The translations under genes were made by a program, and so were the position numbers. Below, in pieces: positions 60,766 through 64,000 of a DNA stretch of 64,000 nucleotides. The notes below the pieces were generated by a model. That model saw nothing but the letters and a program-made list of their open reading frames with translations. It was not told where the DNA came from and searched no databases. This stretch comes from Calonectria ilicicola (taxonomy: Eukaryota > Ascomycota > Sordariomycetes > Hypocreales > Nectriaceae). Position 1 is the stretch's first letter. Every line of letters starts with the position of its first letter. Location: the NCBI GenBank assembly GCA_020809705.1, contig CP085834.1:3782001-3846000 (forward strand), in the 5' to 3' direction.

Positions 60766-62813
60766 CCTGGATTTCTGAACCCACGATTGTGGATTCGAGT
60801 TGGCTTGGCAACAATTGTAAGTGTGTGTCTCTGCTCGCTGATTTGTATTGTACCTTGCTGGGGTTCTGGGCCACTAAATGAATGGGTTGGTTGCGGCAGA
60901 CAAATCCGCAATTGATATAACCACGATTGGAGAGGTAGACGTATGTAGACGCGTGATGAGCATGCAAGCTTGCGTTATCATTTCAGCAAGCAGAGGTGCT
61001 GACATGTGCGGGGTGCACAATCTTGGCCACTCCGATCGGGGTAATGCACAGGACTGGGGATGGACATTTTCCAGGCTGCAGTTTCGTCAGATTTAAGGCT
61101 GAATTAGGACTAAATCGGGTACGTTTTCCTTGATGCCACCAATGACAGCATTTTCTGCTTCGTAATTGAGGCATTGCGAATTGGGATATTGACAAAAGGT
61201 CCAGCCATCCTGGACCGACAAAAGCGGGGACATGGCTGAATATGGCCTTCTTTCGTAGGTGAGTCAGTCATCTTTGACAGCTTTTTGTACATTTCATTGG
61301 CTCGCTCAGCAACCAAGCGAGGTGGGTTATGGCGTGCGGTTCATTCTTATTTTTCCAAGCCGTAAGAACTTGACAATAAGGTGCACAACTTGAAATGCAT
61401 CATTATTTAATGTTCACGATATGCCTATACTTCTTCAAAGAGCTGCTATCAACTGAATCAATCCCTTTGTTGGGTTGATGTTGCTTTGGTTATTCCTGTT
61501 GCCTGGTAGCCGAGCCCCGATGCCGCAAGTCAGCCCAATCATGTTGGCTCCAGGATAAATTAGGAAGGTCCTTTCGTCTGCACCCTCGAGTAAACGTCCC
61601 GATTGCGGCAACCAACAGAAGCGTCGCAGATTGCGCAGCTACGCACCATACGCGCAATGATCTCGTCGCGTTCCGAGTTAACCGAAGTCAGATGTTGGAA
61701 GTGGAGCCGATAGCGCGCGCGTTATCAAATATTTGATGCTGTCTGCTAGTTCACGGCTCATGCCCATCATGGTTGCCATACATCTGAGCTGCGCTAAACG
61801 CAAAAAATGGGTTACTTGCACTAAAAGGCTGCCTGCAAAGTTGTCGCAATTGCCCCACGTGTTGAAAAGACAGTAGACGCGTGTTTTGACTCATTGGTAA
61901 GCTTGAGCTGTACGGAGACGTGTAATGTGTCGCTTCAAGGAAATGGAGAACAGCTAGTCAAGAAGGGAATTTGAAGTGGCTACTACAACGAAATCCAGCT
62001 ATTTAAGAGTCCTGTTGGTCGGATCTCTTGCTTGGGCCGTCTTACTCAGAATTCTCGCAGTGAGCATGATAAGAACAAAGCAATCGTTATCTGGTCACGT
62101 GACCTTTCTAGATTAGCAGAGAGGCATGTCCCTCTATTTTGTCGCAACCTCCCGAGATTCTGGGGTAGATTGTGAGTAAACGTTCCGAAAATATGCAATA
62201 AATGAACGTGGCAGATTTTCTGAGATCTGTCTATGCAACACCGCAGCGGGGTCAATAGGGACGAACGAAATCGTACCCCATCGGGTGGACAAAAAATGTG
62301 ACATCGCCTATGTAGGCGGTAATCTAGATGCTCTGATCATGTCTAAGTTCGTTCTCGTCTCCGTCTGGAAACAGACTGTGGCTAAATTTATTTGCGCACG
62401 AGATAACTCAAATCCCCAGGACTGTGTCGATGTCATGAGAGCAGCAATGGCAGAGAGACATGGTCCATTACGGTCAAGTACTGGTGCATTAATTTCCCTC
62501 AAAACTTGACGCTCTACGCAAACATTAAATGAAAAAGGTCTCCAGGTTTTTTACATGTTCATATCTCGATCGTCTACTTTTCGCGACTGCATCGTTTTCG
62601 ATACAGAGTTTGGCCTGCCCCACAGTTGTGCCGTCTTGAGAACGACCCAGTGGAATGATGCATGATTCAGGCCAGATACACTAACTCTGTGGGGCGTCTT
62701 TCTGAAGATTGGAATTTATAATGCGTTTGAGTCCCCATTTATGAGAACGTTTGTGGACCAAATATAATTTCAAATGTGAACATTCATGAAGAAATCCCAA
62801 GATTGACGCCATC
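60766..62813. other. intergenic region, 2 kb
   Basis: Divergent promoters of the ABC transporter and the bestrophin-like gene. Short open frames only. It contains a 12-bp palindrome with a CACGTG core. Confidence 0.5.
62093..62104. promoter_or_regulatory. GGTCACGTGACC palindromic E-box
   Basis: A perfect 12-bp palindrome with a CACGTG core, the target of Cbf1/Pho4-type bHLH factors. It lies 710 nt upstream of the bestrophin-like start, so a role is possible only. Confidence 0.35.
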
Positions 62814-64000
62814 ATGGATGCTGCCAAATCCACTCACTCCAATGACTCAGCATGCGAACGCGACCCTGAATCCGGCACAAAAAAAGCCGTTGTAGATGAA
62901 GATGGCGACCATATAGGCGTTTATTTTGTGAGTAACGACCCAATAAGCACACTCAGAAAATTGCCATAGCCGTGCACTGGTCCTTCTAACTCGTAACATA
63001 GATTGGCCCTCGGGATCCGAATCGCCATTCCAAATGGCCCATCTTTCTCCAGCTCTACGGGAGTGTCACCCCATTCATGATACTTCCACTATTCATAGTA
63101 GCAACGTGGGCTACTTTAGTTAGTTGTTTCTCACATTTCGTCCACAACTGTAAGCAAACAACAAACCATAAACCATCATTTACATCATCGGCCCACGTGA
63201 GAGACTAACTATGTGCAGTGGGCACTGACCGAACCCTCCTTACTGTTCTTGGTTTCCTCGTTGGTTTGTCCCTATCCTTCCGAAACTCGACGGCGTATGA
63301 AAGATATGCCGAGGGGCGCAAGTATTGGGCTCAACTTTCACTCACTACCCAAAGCTTGGCCCGGCTCGTTTGGGTACACGCTGACGAGCGAGAAGAACAC
63401 AAGACGGAAGATTTGCTTGCAAAAGTGACGTTTTGCAATATGTTATCGACGTTTTCCGTTGCTCTCATGCACAGATTAAGATTTGAGCCTTTCGCGCATT
63501 ACGACGATCTGCATCCCCGACTTGGCCATTTGTCTCTTATCGCAAAAGACGCAGACCCCAAAGAATTCTCGGAACCATCGACTTTAAAATTAATTGGCTT
63601 GGCGTTGGGTCTTTCCCTAGCCAAGTCAAACCCTAGAAAACTCATCAAACAATCCAAGAAGCCGCTGGGAAATCCGCCATTAGAAATACTCAGTTATTGC
63701 TCCACATATATCAAGAAAATCATTGATAACGGCACGCTCAAGACAACCATTTATCATACGCAGGCCATGAACTTCATTACACAGATGAACGATATTTTGA
63801 CCGGCACGGATCGAGTGCTCAACACACCTCTTCCACTTGCCTACTCAATTTCCATTGCGCAAATTACTTGGGTATACATTCTCGTGCTCCCATTTCAGCT
63901 CTGGAATAGACTGGAATGGGTCACTATCCCGGCCACTGTTTTCGCCGCTTACATTATCCTTGGCCTCGCGTTCATTGGCCGCGAAATCGAGAACCCTTTC
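62814..64000 (+). CDS. bestrophin-family (UPF0187) channel, 5' part, runs off window
   Basis: Exons 62814-62927, 63002-63149 and 63219 onward join in phase. The partial product is 348 residues and still open at the edge. After a cytosolic N-terminus with acidic residues comes a first membrane helix (VTPFMILPLFIVATWATLVS). The strongly family-specific GFLVGLSLSFRNSTAYERY and EGRKYWAQL follow. TWVYILVLPFQLW and the last helix end the visible part. Fungal members of this family are predicted anion channels of plasma or mitochondrial membranes, with function little known. No stop or lesion is seen. Confidence 0.93.

Noticed and set aside
62285..62509. 74-codon plus-strand frame
   Set aside because: Mirrored by an equal frame on the other strand and no recognisable residues.

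Overview
This is nuclear DNA from a filamentous ascomycete, most likely a sordariomycete. The evidence is short spliceosomal introns (about 45-145 nt, GTAAGT-like donors, CTAAC/CTGAC branch sites), long intergenic spaces, and fungus-restricted families: HET-s-type HeLo protein, NACHT-WD40 and NACHT-ankyrin STAND receptors, AIM6, and an OPT transporter. The species is not identified.

Layout. 1-9 kb holds an incompatibility/cell-death neighbourhood: a HET-S-like HeLo gene with two frameshifts, an unknown 311-aa protein, and a NACHT-WD40 receptor with two in-frame stops. 10-13.6 kb holds a bZIP factor with a possible uORF, tRNA-Ser(AGA), and a 92-aa protein with three copies of an EQDI-x-x-SHF motif. 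14-20.7 kb holds a seven-exon secreted Thr/Ser-rich protein, a tRNA-like Pol III element, a cysteine-free CAP/PR-1 protein and a second tRNA-like remnant. 23-28.4 kb holds conserved intact genes: an aquaporin with a long N-terminus, a TauD-type dioxygenase, and a Gfo/Idh/MocA oxidoreductase with a GC-AG intron. 29-34 kb holds two secreted-protein genes, one frameshifted in its Cys-rich tail. 35.6-44.7 kb holds a broken arrestin-like gene and a broken NACHT-ankyrin gene. 45-48.4 kb holds AIM6 and an alpha/beta hydrolase. 49.3-51.7 kb holds an F-box protein with an Asp-rich tract and one in-frame stop. 53-64 kb holds an OPT transporter, a complete ABCC transporter, and the 5' part of a bestrophin-family channel that runs off the window.

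Main pattern. The housekeeping and transport genes splice cleanly into full-length proteins. The self/non-self and accessory genes (HeLo, both STAND receptors, arrestin-like, F-box, Cys-rich secreted) each carry one or more stops or frameshifts. Several stops fit C-to-T transitions, as RIP or ordinary deamination would give. The HET-S-like gene lies close to a NACHT-WD40 gene whose N-terminus has Gly/Asn-containing, amyloid-motif-like residues. This recalls the known het-S/NWD2 arrangement and may be a decayed signalling pair.
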